A stretch of 64,000 nt of DNA, taken from assembly GCA_947594025.1 (NCBI GenBank), contig CANQDZ010000001.1, positions 124,001 through 188,000 on the forward strand, read 5' to 3'. Below are positions 27,456 to 36,829 of this stretch, one piece after another. A model generated the notes under the pieces. That model searched no databases, had not been told where the DNA came from, and saw only the letters and a program-made list of their open reading frames with translations. Origin of the DNA: Candidatus Gastranaerophilales bacterium. GTDB lineage: Bacteria > Cyanobacteriota > Vampirovibrionia > Gastranaerophilales > Gastranaerophilaceae. The first letter of the stretch is position 1. Each line of letters opens with the position of its first letter. A program made the position numbers and the translations under genes.

Positions 27456-27791
27456 ATGGTCGACAATCGTTCAGCAGGTTTTTATGGAATAGGCGGCGGA
27501 TTTAATTTTAAGTCCGGCGACATATCAGGTACCGCTGCAAAGACATCAGACGAAAAACAAGACCAGGGAACTGAATATATGCTCTTAAGGCGCAATAAAC
27601 AACAAGAGGAAGATGAGCGCGAACAGTTCGTGGACAGATCTGCCCAGCTTCGTGCTTCTTTAAATTCTTTAGCTGCTTTAAACGCCGCGAATATAAAATT
27701 AAAAAAAGATGACGAAAAACAGCCGAGAAAACAAAAAGCATTAACCAAAAAAGAACAGCAAATTGCGGAAAATGAAGCTGAAAGAAGATAG
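27456..27791 (+). CDS. Small hydrophilic protein of unknown function
   Basis: 111 residues, unrecognised. It begins with a Gly-rich stretch (GFYGIGGGFNFKSG) and continues as a charged helical region ending in a Lys/Gln/Glu-rich tail. No signal or membrane segment. AAGGAAGCGAGG lies about 15 bases before the ATG, and a 28-base gap leads to the PHP gene, so they may be cotranscribed. Confidence 0.55.
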   Translation: MVDNRSAGFYGIGGGFNFKSGDISGTAAKTSDEKQDQGTEYMLLRRNKQQEEDEREQFVDRSAQLRASLNSLAALNAANIKLKKDDEKQPRKQKALTKKEQQIAENEAERR

Positions 27792-27819
27792 CCTTTCTCT
27801 ATCCTTTTGAGGATTTTAA

Positions 27820-28452
27820 GTGACGATTAAAGATAGAATTTTAAATATTAAAAAAGAGGACTATTTTAAAAAATCAAATCTTCACATTCATACAAATTTT
27901 TCAGATGGGGAAGCCGATTTTGATGCTCAAATTGAAAAAGCGCACGAGCTTGGACTTTTAAACATTTCAATTACAGACCATAATACGGTTGAAGGCTACA
28001 GACATTCTAAATATAAGGATGATGAAATTTTAATTAAAGGAATTGAGTTTGATTGTATTCAAGACCTCTGTTATATCCACATATTAGGATACGGAATAGA
28101 TATAGAAAATGAACAATTGAATAAACTTTGCTCTAAAAGAAATGTAAAATGTGACACCGGCTTGAAAAGACTTCTGAATTTAAGAAATGCCAAAAAGGTA
28201 ATTGAAGCCATTCACAATGCAGGCGGAATTGCAGTTTTGGCACACCCGTGCTGTTACTGGGCATTAAGTCTTGAGATACTTACAAAAAGATTAATTTCAT
28301 ACGGGCTTGACGGCATGGAAGTTTATTACCCGTACGATGGATTTAGAGGTGTTATCAAATTTCATTCAAGAAAAATCCCCCGTAAGATTGCAGAAAAATA
28401 CAATCTTATTCAAACAGGCGGTCTTGATAACCACAAAGAGCTTTATTATTAA
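27820..28452 (+). CDS. PHP-family metal-dependent phosphoesterase
   Basis: A 210-residue protein of the YciV/TrpH-like PHP group. Motif I is LHIHTNFSDG (HxH, about residue 21), motif II SITDHNTVEGY, the third GIAVLAHPCCYW, the last GGLDNHK, where GSDxH would be usual; the metal-binding Asp and His remain. It is shorter than typical members (about 280) because it ends soon after the last motif. GTG start with GAGG 8 bases upstream. Substrates of the family range from 3',5'-nucleotides to RNA 5' ends. Confidence 0.8.
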   Translation: MTIKDRILNIKKEDYFKKSNLHIHTNFSDGEADFDAQIEKAHELGLLNISITDHNTVEGYRHSKYKDDEILIKGIEFDCIQDLCYIHILGYGIDIENEQLNKLCSKRNVKCDTGLKRLLNLRNAKKVIEAIHNAGGIAVLAHPCCYWALSLEILTKRLISYGLDGMEVYYPYDGFRGVIKFHSRKIPRKIAEKYNLIQTGGLDNHKELYY

Positions 28453-28454
28453 GC

Positions 28455-31013
28455 TTATTCGTTTAGTCCTTCTTCGGATATACTTTCAAAATCCAAAGTT
28501 GTTTGAGTGCTGTTATCAACATCCGGTGCTTTTATAATCTCAATTTTATCTTCCTCGTCAGGCTCAACAATTTTGTTAACGGATACAACACTATCACCTT
28601 CCATAAGGTTTTGAACCTTAACACCTGTTGCGGGACGTCCCTGACGAGAAATAGATGCGGCTGAAACTCTTGTCACAACGCCATTTGCTGAAACAACCAT
28701 AATATCTTCTTCTTCGTTTACGATAGTTAAAGCAACAAGCCTCGAAGCGGGAGACTTAAATTTAGTTGCAATTAAGCCCATTCCCCCTCTGTTTTGAGTT
28801 CTGAATTCGGATAATTTTGTGCGTTTTCCAAAGCCGTCGGATGTAAGAACGAGTAAATCTGCGTCAAAATCTTTAGGAACAACGTCACAGCCTATAATAA
28901 AATCGTTTGAGCGAAGCTTCATTGACGTAACTCCTCTTGCGCTTCTTCCTAACGGACGCAAATCTTCGATTGGAAATCTTATTGCCATACCACAGCTTGT
29001 GCCGATTATAATTTCGTCGTTGCCTTTAGCCAGTTTAACCCAGTTTAAGGTATCATCTTCCGTCAAGCCGATTGCAATAATACCGCTTTTTCTTATTGCT
29101 TTAAAGTTATCAAGCCCTATTCTTTTTATAGAACCTTTTTTAGTCAACATAATCAGGTTCAATTCAGGGTTAAATTCCTTAACGGGGACAACCGCAGTTA
29201 TTTGTTCATCCTGAGCAATAGGTAAAACGTTAATTATAGGCAAGCCCTTTGCTTGTCTTCCGCCCTCGGGGAAGTCATAAACGTTCAAACTGTAAACCGT
29301 ACCTTTTGATGAGAAGAATAAAACTTTATCATGCATCATAGCGGTAAAGAAGTGTTCAACATCATCATCCTCTTTTGTTTTCATGCCGCCTTTTCCGCGT
29401 GTTGCACGATTTTGTCTTTCAAAAGTATCAAGTGAAATCCTTTTTATGTATCCTTGACGCGTAATAAACACAGCCATTGCAGTATTTGGGGTTAAATCTT
29501 CTATGTTCATTTCGCCTTGTTCGGGCAAGATTTGTGTTTTTCTGTCGTCGCCGTATTTTTCTTTGTCTTCTCTAAGTTCTTCTTTAATGATATTTAGAAC
29601 TTTTTGTCTGTCTGACAGGATTTCTTCGTATTCTTTGATTTTCTTTAACAGTTCTTCGTATTCTGCTTTAATTTTATCTTGTTCAAGTCCCGTTAATCTT
29701 CTTAATTGCATTTCAAGAATAGCATTTGCCTGATCGACATCTAAGCCAAAACGGCTCATTAAGCCTTGACGGGCAGTATCTGTATCTTTTGATGTTTTTA
29801 TAAGCTCGATAACTTCATCCAGTGAATTAAGGGCAATCATCAAACCTTCTAAAATGTGAGCTCTGATTTTTGCTTTCTTTAAGAAGAACATTGTTCTTCT
29901 TGTAATAACATCAACTCTATGTTCAACAAATTCGTTCAGAATTTCGTACAAGCTCAAAAGTCTCGGTTGTTTGCCTACAAGGGCAACCATGTTGACTCCA
30001 AATGTTGTCATTAAGGGGGTTTGTTTGTACAAATTGTTTTTAACAACCTCGGGTTTTGCATCGCGTTTAAGCTCAATAACAATTCTCATACCTTCTCTGT
30101 CCGATTCGTCACGAAGGTCGGAAATACCGTTTATACGTCCTTCTTTTACAAGTTCTGCAATTTTTTCAATAAGAACTGATTTATTTATCTGATATGGAAT
30201 TTCCGTAACAACAAGGGCTGTTCTTGCCTGTCTTCCGCCGCCGCCCGCTAATTCTTCAAAGTGTGATACTGCGGACATTTTAATAGAGCCCCTGCCTGTT
30301 TCATAGGCTTGTTTTATGTCATTCATACCGATAATTGTTGCAGCCGTCGGAAAATCAGGTCCTTTGATGTATTCCATTAATCCCTCGTTTGTAATATCGG
30401 GATTATCAATAAGAGCTATGGTTCCGTCTACAATTTCGCATAAGTTATGAGGAGGAACGTTTGTCGCCATACCGACTGCAATGCCTGAAACTCCGTTTAA
30501 CAAAAGCATTGGAAGTCTGACGGGTAAAACCATGGGTTCTTGCAAACTGCCGTCAAAGTTTGGTCCAAACTCAACCGTTTCACAGTCAATATCTGCAAGC
30601 ATAGATTGCGTAATCTTATGCATTCTTGCTTCCGTATACCTCATGGCGGCTGCACCATCACCGTCTACGGAGCCAAAGTTACCGTGACCGTCAACCATAA
30701 GATAACGTGTTGAAAAGTCTTGTGCCATACGAACAAGAGCTTCATATACGGAAGAATCGCCGTGAGGGTGATATTTACCAAGCACTTCACCTACAATTCT
30801 TGCGCATTTTTTAAATGGTTTGTCGGGTGTCATACCCAATTCATTCATCGCAAACAAGATACGTCTGTGTACGGGTTTCAACCCGTCCCTTACATCAGGA
30901 AGCGCACGACCTACTATAACTGACATAGCATAGTCAATATAGCTTTTTTTCATTTCTTCCCTGATTTTTACAGGTATAATTTTTCCGTTATCAAATAGTG
31001 TGTTTTGACTCAC
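28455..31013 (-). CDS. gyrA: DNA gyrase subunit A
   Basis: Breakage-reunion subunit that introduces negative supercoils with GyrB. 852 residues. Catalytic Tyr126 is in [11 protein letters not shown]. The quinolone region reads [20 protein letters not shown], with Ser87 and Glu91 at the positions of E. coli Ser83 and Asp87, so no common resistance change is visible. The GyrA box [10 protein letters not shown] and six C-terminal beta-pinwheel repeats follow, which separates it from ParC. GTG start with GAGGAG 7 bases before it. gyrB is not adjacent. Confidence 0.97.
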   Translation of the reverse strand: MSQNTLFDNGKIIPVKIREEMKKSYIDYAMSVIVGRALPDVRDGLKPVHRRILFAMNELGMTPDKPFKKCARIVGEVLGKYHPHGDSSVYEALVRMAQDFSTRYLMVDGHGNFGSVDGDGAAAMRYTEARMHKITQSMLADIDCETVEFGPNFDGSLQEPMVLPVRLPMLLLNGVSGIAVGMATNVPPHNLCEIVDGTIALIDNPDITNEGLMEYIKGPDFPTAATIIGMNDIKQAYETGRGSIKMSAVSHFEELAGGGGRQARTALVVTEIPYQINKSVLIEKIAELVKEGRINGISDLRDESDREGMRIVIELKRDAKPEVVKNNLYKQTPLMTTFGVNMVALVGKQPRLLSLYEILNEFVEHRVDVITRRTMFFLKKAKIRAHILEGLMIALNSLDEVIELIKTSKDTDTARQGLMSRFGLDVDQANAILEMQLRRLTGLEQDKIKAEYEELLKKIKEYEEILSDRQKVLNIIKEELREDKEKYGDDRKTQILPEQGEMNIEDLTPNTAMAVFITRQGYIKRISLDTFERQNRATRGKGGMKTKEDDDVEHFFTAMMHDKVLFFSSKGTVYSLNVYDFPEGGRQAKGLPIINVLPIAQDEQITAVVPVKEFNPELNLIMLTKKGSIKRIGLDNFKAIRKSGIIAIGLTEDDTLNWVKLAKGNDEIIIGTSCGMAIRFPIEDLRPLGRSARGVTSMKLRSNDFIIGCDVVPKDFDADLLVLTSDGFGKRTKLSEFRTQNRGGMGLIATKFKSPASRLVALTIVNEEEDIMVVSANGVVTRVSAASISRQGRPATGVKVQNLMEGDSVVSVNKIVEPDEEDKIEIIKAPDVDNSTQTTLDFESISEEGLNE

Positions 31014-31046
31014 TTCTAACTCCTCAAAGTCTTATATCATGCCTAC

Positions 31047-31075
31047 ATTATAAGCTAAACGGTAAAGTTTTGCAA
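31047..31075 (-). promoter_or_regulatory. Promoter of gyrA
   Basis: Minus strand TTGCAA, 17 bases, TATAAT. Transcription would start about 28 bases before the GTG. Confidence 0.65.
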
Positions 31076-31088
31076 ATTTTATAACAAA

Positions 31089-31117
31089 TTGACAGGGTTC
31101 TTAAATCTTAATATTAT
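31089..31117 (+). promoter_or_regulatory. Promoter of the glycosyltransferase at 31124
   Basis: TTGACA, 17 bases, TATTAT: near-consensus. The -10 ends 6 bases before the ATG at 31124, so the predicted first transcribed base is the A of the start codon or its neighbour. It is the clearest leaderless arrangement in the window because both hexamers are strong. Confidence 0.7.
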
Positions 31118-31123
31118 ATTTCT

Positions 31124-31990
31124 ATGGAAGATAAGAAAATAAGCATTATAATGCCTGTTCGCAATACTAAAAAAAGGCATTTAAAGCAGGCAATAGATAG
31201 TATTTTAAAACAAACTTACACCAATTTTGAACTCATTATAGTTGATGACAATTCTGATTTTAAAACAAAAAGGGTTTTAAATTCCTATAAGGATGAAAGA
31301 ATTACTATCCTCAATAATGAAGACCATTTAGGAATTTCAAAATCTTTAAACATAGGAATTAAAAATTCAAAAGGCGACTACATTGTAAGGGTGGACAGCG
31401 ATGAAATAAATCTTCCAAAAAGACTTGAAAAACAGTTAAAATTTATGGAAAAAAATGAAAACGCGGGAGTTTCGGGCTGCGGATATTTTTTAAAAAAAGA
31501 GGAAGTTTTTCCAAAGAAAGATGATGATAAAATAAAAGAGATTTTAAAAAAGGGGATAAATCCTTTTGATAATTCTGCGCTAATGATAAGAAAAAGTGTT
31601 CTTCAAGATATAAAATACAGTGAAGCATACGATTATATTGAAAATCTTTTCCTCTTGGTTAAATTGTTTGAAAAAACAGAGTTTAGAGGAATGAGAAAAG
31701 CCTTATTTAAAAAAAGAATAAAAAGAAAACACCCCAAAAAATATTTAACGGAAGAAGCGCTAAACACTCAAACGCTTATTTACCTTAATATGGAAAGGTT
31801 TTTCAATAAAGCTTGCGGCGAAGAATTTTCAATAATCAGAAAATTAAAAGACAAGAAAAGAATTTCGACAAAAGAATACGAAAAGCTTCTTGAAAAACAA
31901 GACGTAATAGAATATCACCCTCTTTTTAAAAATTATGCAAAATCAAGGTGCATAAATCCGCTTATAGTTTTTGGAATTATAAAATACTAA
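31124..31990 (+). CDS. Family 2 glycosyltransferase
   Basis: 288 residues. GT-A fold start ISIIMPVRNTKKRHLKQAIDSILKQTY, nucleotide-binding LIIVDDNSDF, then GDYIVRVDSDEINLPKRLEKQ, where DSDE is the metal-binding DxD. The C-terminal half is Lys-rich. This is the general GT2 pattern for surface polysaccharide synthesis; donor and acceptor cannot be told. It ends 4 bases inside the convergent GT2 at 31987. Confidence 0.82.
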   Translation: MEDKKISIIMPVRNTKKRHLKQAIDSILKQTYTNFELIIVDDNSDFKTKRVLNSYKDERITILNNEDHLGISKSLNIGIKNSKGDYIVRVDSDEINLPKRLEKQLKFMEKNENAGVSGCGYFLKKEEVFPKKDDDKIKEILKKGINPFDNSALMIRKSVLQDIKYSEAYDYIENLFLLVKLFEKTEFRGMRKALFKKRIKRKHPKKYLTEEALNTQTLIYLNMERFFNKACGEEFSIIRKLKDKKRISTKEYEKLLEKQDVIEYHPLFKNYAKSRCINPLIVFGIIKY

Positions 31991-32775
31991 TAAATTAAAT
32001 CGGGATGTTCTTCTTTAAATTCCGTTTCATACAATTTTGCAAGCTGTACAAATTTATATTGAGCATTTAAGAAGCACATTATAATTCCGGCTTTGCCGTC
32101 TAAAAAACCTAATTTTAAGAAGTAGCATTTAATAAATTCATATAACGGTCTTGTGATTAGTCTGAATGTTGAAAACTTCTTTTTCTTTGCTTTAAATCTG
32201 TCTTGTTCAAAATCGGTATATCTGTTTAGCTTTTCAATGTATGAGTGAATACATTCTATATGATAGTGCATAATCGCACAGTTTTTTGCGCTTCTTGGAA
32301 TATGCACCATATTCCCTTCCAGCACATGCGGATGTTCATGAATTGCATTTGAGTATTCCGCACATCCTTTTTTGAAAAATCTTGCAAGCTTGCTTTGACG
32401 CATACATCTTAATTTTTGACCTATGATAAATGTTTCTCTAGGAAGTTCAAGAACGGTATTATTTTTATCGTTTTTCGTGAAGTTTTTAAGGTATTCCCAC
32501 AACTCGGGAGTCACAAGTTCATCCGCGTCAAGCACCAAAATCCATTCACCCGCTGCTTGGCTTATTGCATAATTTCTTGCAGGCTCAACGTATCCGCATC
32601 TTTCATGGTAACAAATTTTACACCCGAACTTTTGTGCAATCTCAATTGTTCTATCTTCGCTGTGCATATCGCAAACAACAATTTCATATGCATTTTTTAC
32701 GCTTTCCAGACATTTTTCAAAAATTCTTTCAGCATTTAAAGTATTAATTACAACCGATATTTTGTTATCATCCAT
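31987..32775 (-). CDS. Family 2 glycosyltransferase, LPS-core (WaaE/KdtX) type
   Basis: About 262 residues from ATG 32775, chosen because GGAG lies 7 bases before it (an ATG at 32781 would be only one base away). Motifs: ISVVINTLNAERIFEKCL, VCDMHSEDRTIEIAQKFG, YVEPARNYAISQA, WILVLDADELVTPEL and a membrane-proximal basic C-terminus with LITRPLYEFIKCYF. This matches the WaaE-like beta-1,4-glucosyltransferases that modify LPS inner core. The acceptor is inferred only from the family and the LPS genes elsewhere in the window. Confidence 0.8.
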   Translation of the reverse strand: MDDNKISVVINTLNAERIFEKCLESVKNAYEIVVCDMHSEDRTIEIAQKFGCKICYHERCGYVEPARNYAISQAAGEWILVLDADELVTPELWEYLKNFTKNDKNNTVLELPRETFIIGQKLRCMRQSKLARFFKKGCAEYSNAIHEHPHVLEGNMVHIPRSAKNCAIMHYHIECIHSYIEKLNRYTDFEQDRFKAKKKKFSTFRLITRPLYEFIKCYFLKLGFLDGKAGIIMCFLNAQYKFVQLAKLYETEFKEEHPDLIY

Positions 32776-32888
32776 GACCATTCTCCAAAAATACAGAATA
32801 CATTTAACTTATATCATAAATAAAAAAGGGGGGCAAATGTAACAATCAAAAGGATTTTTGGGCAGGTTTTTGTATTATATTATTTTTC

Positions 32889-32901
32889 TACTATAATAGT
32901 A
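32889..32901. promoter_or_regulatory. Palindrome over the -10 of the BlaI-type regulator gene
   Basis: TACTATAATAGTA is a perfect 13-base palindrome (6-1-6) containing TATAAT at 32892-32897. It lies 25 bases before the start of the BlaI/MecI-type gene. Repressors of that family bind short TAC/GTA dyads overlapping their own promoter, so this may be an autoregulatory operator. Confidence 0.5.
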
Positions 32902-32925
32902 ACAGTATATTATAAGGAGCATTAA

Positions 32926-33285
32926 ATGAACTTTAGACACGGAAGCTTAGAAAGCATTATCTTAAATTCAATATGGACATTGGAAAAAGATGGTGTATAT
33001 AAACACAGCGTTAAAGAAGTTTGGGAAAATATAAATAATAATTCTGAAACAGAAAGAGCATACACAACAATTAAAACGGTTATGGACAGACTTTTTGAAA
33101 AAGAAGTTCTTTTAAGAGTAAAACAAGGTAAAAAATTCTATTACAGAAGTGCTTATTCAAACGAAGATATTTTAAAAACATCATTGGAAAAAATTGCGAG
33201 ACAATATTGCAACAATGATATGCGTGAATTAAGCCGTTTTGCACAAAGGTTATGCGAAGACAAACTTGTGTCTGAAAGGCAATAG
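32926..33285 (+). CDS. BlaI/MecI-family transcriptional regulator
   Basis: 119 residues with a winged-helix domain: LESIILNSIWTLEK, HSVKEVWENINN, AYTTIKTVMDRLFEKEVLLRVKQGKKFYY (in pieces: AYTTIKTVMDRL, GKKFYYRSAYS), then a C-terminal dimerisation helix with ARQYCNNDM. The AYTT...TVM..L helix is the BlaI recognition helix. No BlaR sensor is adjacent. AAGGAG is 6 bases before the ATG. It heads a cluster of cell-wall genes (rsmH, ftsI, murE) where many bacteria have mraZ, suggesting it may regulate that cluster. Confidence 0.85.
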   Translation: MNFRHGSLESIILNSIWTLEKDGVYKHSVKEVWENINNNSETERAYTTIKTVMDRLFEKEVLLRVKQGKKFYYRSAYSNEDILKTSLEKIARQYCNNDMRELSRFAQRLCEDKLVSERQ

Positions 33286-33288
33286 ATT

Positions 33289-33654
33289 TTGGACGACAAA
33301 ACAATAATTAAGGACAGAATTTTTGTATCAGATTTAATCAAAAGGGTTTTATTATCTGAAATAACAATTTCCGAGGCCTTGAAAAGCTTTCCGAAAAACG
33401 AAGATGAAAGTATAAATTCTGCATTCTATGCTCTTGTTCACGTCGAGGCGGATGAGGATTTAAGGCTTGATTTAAACTATAAAGAAGAACAGGATAATTA
33501 TTTAATTTATATTTCGCAAATATTAGACAGAGGCGAACCGCTGCCTCAAAATATAATTACCCGTTATATGAAATATTATAAAGACTCCCCGATATACCCC
33601 GAAATGACAAAAGAGAACATAATAAAAAGACTAAAAAAGAATATAAATATGTAA
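33289..33654 (+). CDS. Conserved-looking protein of unknown function before rsmH
   Basis: 121 residues from a TTG start 3 bases after the regulator gene. Helical, acidic in the middle (HVEADEDLRLDLNYKEEQDNY), with YISQILDRGEPLPQNII and a Lys-rich end. No known domain, signal or membrane segment. GAAAGG lies 9 bases before the TTG. Tight spacing to the regulator and rsmH shows it belongs to the operon. Confidence 0.6.
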   Translation: MDDKTIIKDRIFVSDLIKRVLLSEITISEALKSFPKNEDESINSAFYALVHVEADEDLRLDLNYKEEQDNYLIYISQILDRGEPLPQNIITRYMKYYKDSPIYPEMTKENIIKRLKKNINM

Positions 33655-33658
33655 AAAT

Positions 33659-34609
33659 ATGGTAAAATCAGGTATGCAAGAAAATAAAGACGATTTTAAG
33701 CATTATACCGTTATGCTTCACGAAGCAACAGAAGGACTAAATGCCAAAGGAAGCAATAAAATATTTATTGATGCAACCTTAGGAGGCGGAGGCCACAGCA
33801 AAATGATAGCTCAAAGTCTTGGAGAAGGCGGGCGTTTAATCTCTTTTGATGTTGACGATGATGCCATTAAAAAGGCGAGCGAAGTTTTAAAAGATTTTAA
33901 AAATGTCACAATCATAAAAGACAGTTATACAACAATCCCTGAGCACCTTAAAGAAATGGGGATTGAAAAAATTACGGGCGGAATTATTTTTGATTTAGGT
34001 GCCTCATATCATCAATTAACAAAAGCTGAGCGCGGTTTCAGCTTTATGAAAGATGCACCTTTGGATATGCGTTTTAATAAACAGGGAAGCTTAACCGCCT
34101 ATGACGTTGTAAACACCTATAAAGAGGGCGATTTAATCAGAATTTTTTCTGAATACGGAGAAGAAAGATTTTCAAAAAGGATAGCAAAAGCTATTATCAA
34201 TTCAAGACCCATTAACACAACTTTACAATTGGCAGATTTAATCAAAAAATGCACCCCTAAAACAAACTCTAAAATTCATTGCGCAACAAGGGTTTTCCAA
34301 GCAATAAGAATTGAAGTAAATAATGAATTATTAAATTTTGAAAATACTTTAAATAGAGTTGTCAAATTATTGGATTCAGGTGCTATAATAAGTATAGTTA
34401 CATTCCATTCTTTAGAAGACAGAATTGCAAAAAACATCTTAAAAGACTATACAAAGAGTGAAAAGTGTAATAAGTTCAAGCCACAACAAAACAGTGAAAA
34501 GGGAATTTTAAGGTTACTTAACAAAAAACCTATTTGTGCAAGTGACGAAGAAATTAAAGAAAACCCGCCTTCAAGAAGTGCAAAGTTGAGATTGGCGCAG
34601 AAAATTTAG
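33659..34609 (+). CDS. rsmH: 16S rRNA m4C1402 methyltransferase RsmH
   Basis: SAM-dependent N4-methylation of C1402 in 16S rRNA; formerly MraW, a hallmark of the dcw cluster. HYTVMLHEATEGL, the SAM loop IDATLGGGGHSKMIAQSL, FDLGASYHQLTKAERGFSFMKDAPLDMRF (as DLGASYHQLT and DAPLDMRF) and SFHSLEDRI are present. The 316 residues begin at ATG 33659 or ATG 33674; neither has a clear ribosome site. Confidence 0.95.
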   Translation: MVKSGMQENKDDFKHYTVMLHEATEGLNAKGSNKIFIDATLGGGGHSKMIAQSLGEGGRLISFDVDDDAIKKASEVLKDFKNVTIIKDSYTTIPEHLKEMGIEKITGGIIFDLGASYHQLTKAERGFSFMKDAPLDMRFNKQGSLTAYDVVNTYKEGDLIRIFSEYGEERFSKRIAKAIINSRPINTTLQLADLIKKCTPKTNSKIHCATRVFQAIRIEVNNELLNFENTLNRVVKLLDSGAIISIVTFHSLEDRIAKNILKDYTKSEKCNKFKPQQNSEKGILRLLNKKPICASDEEIKENPPSRSAKLRLAQKI

Positions 34610-34625
34610 GAAAGTCAAATCGGTG

Positions 34626-35120
34626 ATGAATTCAACAAAAAGCAAGAAGAAAATAACTCAAAGAGATTCAAATGCCGTATCTCATATTAAGTCTGCGCTG
34701 TCAAAAAAAGCACCTCAAAAAATAAAACAAACTCAGCATAAATCACAAATTATAAGCGGATACTTTATAGAAGACCAATCGTATAAGCAAATGGTTATTG
34801 AAAGAATCAATACCGTTCTTTATTTTATTTTAGGTTCCTTGATTTGCGTCTGTTTATTGAGTTACTACTTTGTAACAATTGATGAAATCAAATTGAATAA
34901 AATTCAAAAAGAAACTCTTTCAATAAACTATGCTAATGAAGATTTACAAAATCAATTAGATTATCTGCAGTCTTATCACAACGTTGATAGAACGGTTTCG
35001 CAAACAAATTTATTACGCACTGCAGAGCAAGTTATCGAATTGCCGGAAAAACCTGTTCCTGTTGTGAATACAGACAAAAGGAATGTGCCTAACGTTAGTC
35101 CTTGGGCTTTGGGATATTAA
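34626..35120 (+). CDS. FtsL-like division protein
   Basis: 164 residues, one membrane helix at about 63-86 (TVLYFILGSLICVCLLSYYF) after a basic cytoplasmic part, then a periplasmic heptad-like segment (KIQKETLSINYANEDLQNQL) and a proline-rich tail. That is the FtsL/DivIC topology, and the place between rsmH and ftsI is where ftsL lies in most bacteria. Sequence identity is too low to prove it. ATG 34626 or GTG 34623 may be used; GGAAAG lies upstream. Confidence 0.7.
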   Translation: MNSTKSKKKITQRDSNAVSHIKSALSKKAPQKIKQTQHKSQIISGYFIEDQSYKQMVIERINTVLYFILGSLICVCLLSYYFVTIDEIKLNKIQKETLSINYANEDLQNQLDYLQSYHNVDRTVSQTNLLRTAEQVIELPEKPVPVVNTDKRNVPNVSPWALGY

Positions 35121-35133
35121 CCGGCGGTGAATT

Positions 35134-36828
35134 TTGGGCAGGAAGAATAATCACAGAACATTTGATAATAGAGTAAAACTTGTACAAGGTCTTATCACCT
35201 TGTTTGTGCTTGTTTTTTCAGTATATTTATTTGCAATTCAAATTTTTGACGTAAGACATTACAGGGGAAAAACTCACAGAACTAAAAAGCTGTTTATTTT
35301 AAGAGGAGAAATTGTTGACAGAAACGGAATAAAACTTGCAACGGATGTGACGACATTTAACCTTTATGCAAGATTATCCGACGGTGACACTCCAAAAGAA
35401 GAACTTGCAACATTTTTAGCACCCCTGCTCAACACAACCAAAAAACAGCTTATGATAAAGCTCTCTCAAGATAAAAAGAATATTTTGCTTAAAAAAGGTA
35501 TAGAAAGAAAAGTTGCGGACAAAATAAGAGAAGCCCATTACAGAGAACTTTCTCTTGATGAAACAACAAAAAGAGTATATCCTCAAGGCATTTTGGCATC
35601 TCACGTTTTGGGTTATTATAACCCTAATGCCGATATTGCAAGCGGAGTTGAAAAAACCGCAAAAGAATGGCTTGAAGATGGCGGAGAACAAGAAACCTAT
35701 GAAAAAACTGGTAACGGAAATATTGTGTTTGACCTTTCCACAAAACCTGAAAAATTAACAAAACCCCAAAGAGGTAAAACTCTTACATTAACTATCGATT
35801 CTGCAATTCAGCACGTTTGTGAAAAGGTTTTATACAAGCAAATAGCAGATAAAAATGCAAAAAGAGGGGCTGCAATTGTAATGGACCCTTCAAACGGCGA
35901 AATATTGGCATTTGCGGTTTATCCTTACTACAATCCTAATCAATACTACAAATATTCGGATAAAGAATTTAAAAACTGGCCCTTAACGGATGTTTATCCT
36001 CCGGGGTCAACTTTTAAAATTATAACGGTATCATCAGGCATCATAAGCGGACAATATAACAAAAATTCCCGTGTGTTGGATACGGGCAAGGTTAAAATCG
36101 GCACATGGACCATTAAAAACCATGATTATAAAAAATTCCCGTACCCCGGCATGATTGATTTAGTTTATCTGTTAAAACATTCAAGTAACGTTGGGTCTAT
36201 AAACATCGCTCTAAGTATTCCGAAGGAACGATATTATAATATTCTAAGGTCATTTAACTTTGGCGGAAGGACAGGCATTGATCTTCCGGGTGAAGCCAAA
36301 GGACTTCTTAAATCATGGGAAAGGTGGGATAAAAGCGACCACGCAAGTATGGGACACGGATACGGCTCATCTGTCACCGCAATTCAAATGCTTGCCGCAA
36401 TCGGTGCAATTGCAAATAAAGGAGTATGGGTAACCCCTCACGTTATTAAATACACGCCGGAACAAGAAGCTGAAAAAGTTGCAAGAAGAAGGGTAATGGA
36501 CGAGGGACAAGCAAGAGACGTAACCGAACTTCTTGCAAAGGCCGTTGAAGAAAGTCCGAATGAAAATCTAAAAGATTTCACGCTTGCCGCAAAAACAGGT
36601 ACATCAAAAAAACCTAACGAGAACGGGGTCGGCTACTCTAATAAATTATACACATCAACTATCGGTTTCTTGCCCGCATCAGACCCAAAAGTTGTAATTT
36701 ATGTTGTTGTAGACAGCGCACAAGGCGGCGGTATATGGGGTGCAACGGTTGCATTACCCGTATTTAAAGAAATTGCACTTGAAACCGCAAAAATATTAAA
36801 CTTAAAACCGGACAAAATTGGAGGATAA
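35134..36828 (+). CDS. ftsI: Class B penicillin-binding protein FtsI
   Basis: Septal transpeptidase. One N-terminal membrane helix (LVQGLITLFVLVFSVYLFAI), then RGEIVDRNGIKLA of the pedestal domain. Active-site motifs are PPGSTFKI (SxxK), KHSSNVGS (SxN) and AAKTGTS (KTG). 564 residues, no PASTA domains. TTG start with GGCGGTGA a few bases upstream. It follows the ftsL-like gene by 13 bases, and murE starts one base after its stop, which supports the septal (FtsI) rather than the elongation (PBP2) assignment. Confidence 0.93.
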   Translation: MGRKNNHRTFDNRVKLVQGLITLFVLVFSVYLFAIQIFDVRHYRGKTHRTKKLFILRGEIVDRNGIKLATDVTTFNLYARLSDGDTPKEELATFLAPLLNTTKKQLMIKLSQDKKNILLKKGIERKVADKIREAHYRELSLDETTKRVYPQGILASHVLGYYNPNADIASGVEKTAKEWLEDGGEQETYEKTGNGNIVFDLSTKPEKLTKPQRGKTLTLTIDSAIQHVCEKVLYKQIADKNAKRGAAIVMDPSNGEILAFAVYPYYNPNQYYKYSDKEFKNWPLTDVYPPGSTFKIITVSSGIISGQYNKNSRVLDTGKVKIGTWTIKNHDYKKFPYPGMIDLVYLLKHSSNVGSINIALSIPKERYYNILRSFNFGGRTGIDLPGEAKGLLKSWERWDKSDHASMGHGYGSSVTAIQMLAAIGAIANKGVWVTPHVIKYTPEQEAEKVARRRVMDEGQARDVTELLAKAVEESPNENLKDFTLAAKTGTSKKPNENGVGYSNKLYTSTIGFLPASDPKVVIYVVVDSAQGGGIWGATVALPVFKEIALETAKILNLKPDKIGG

Positions 36829-36829
36829 A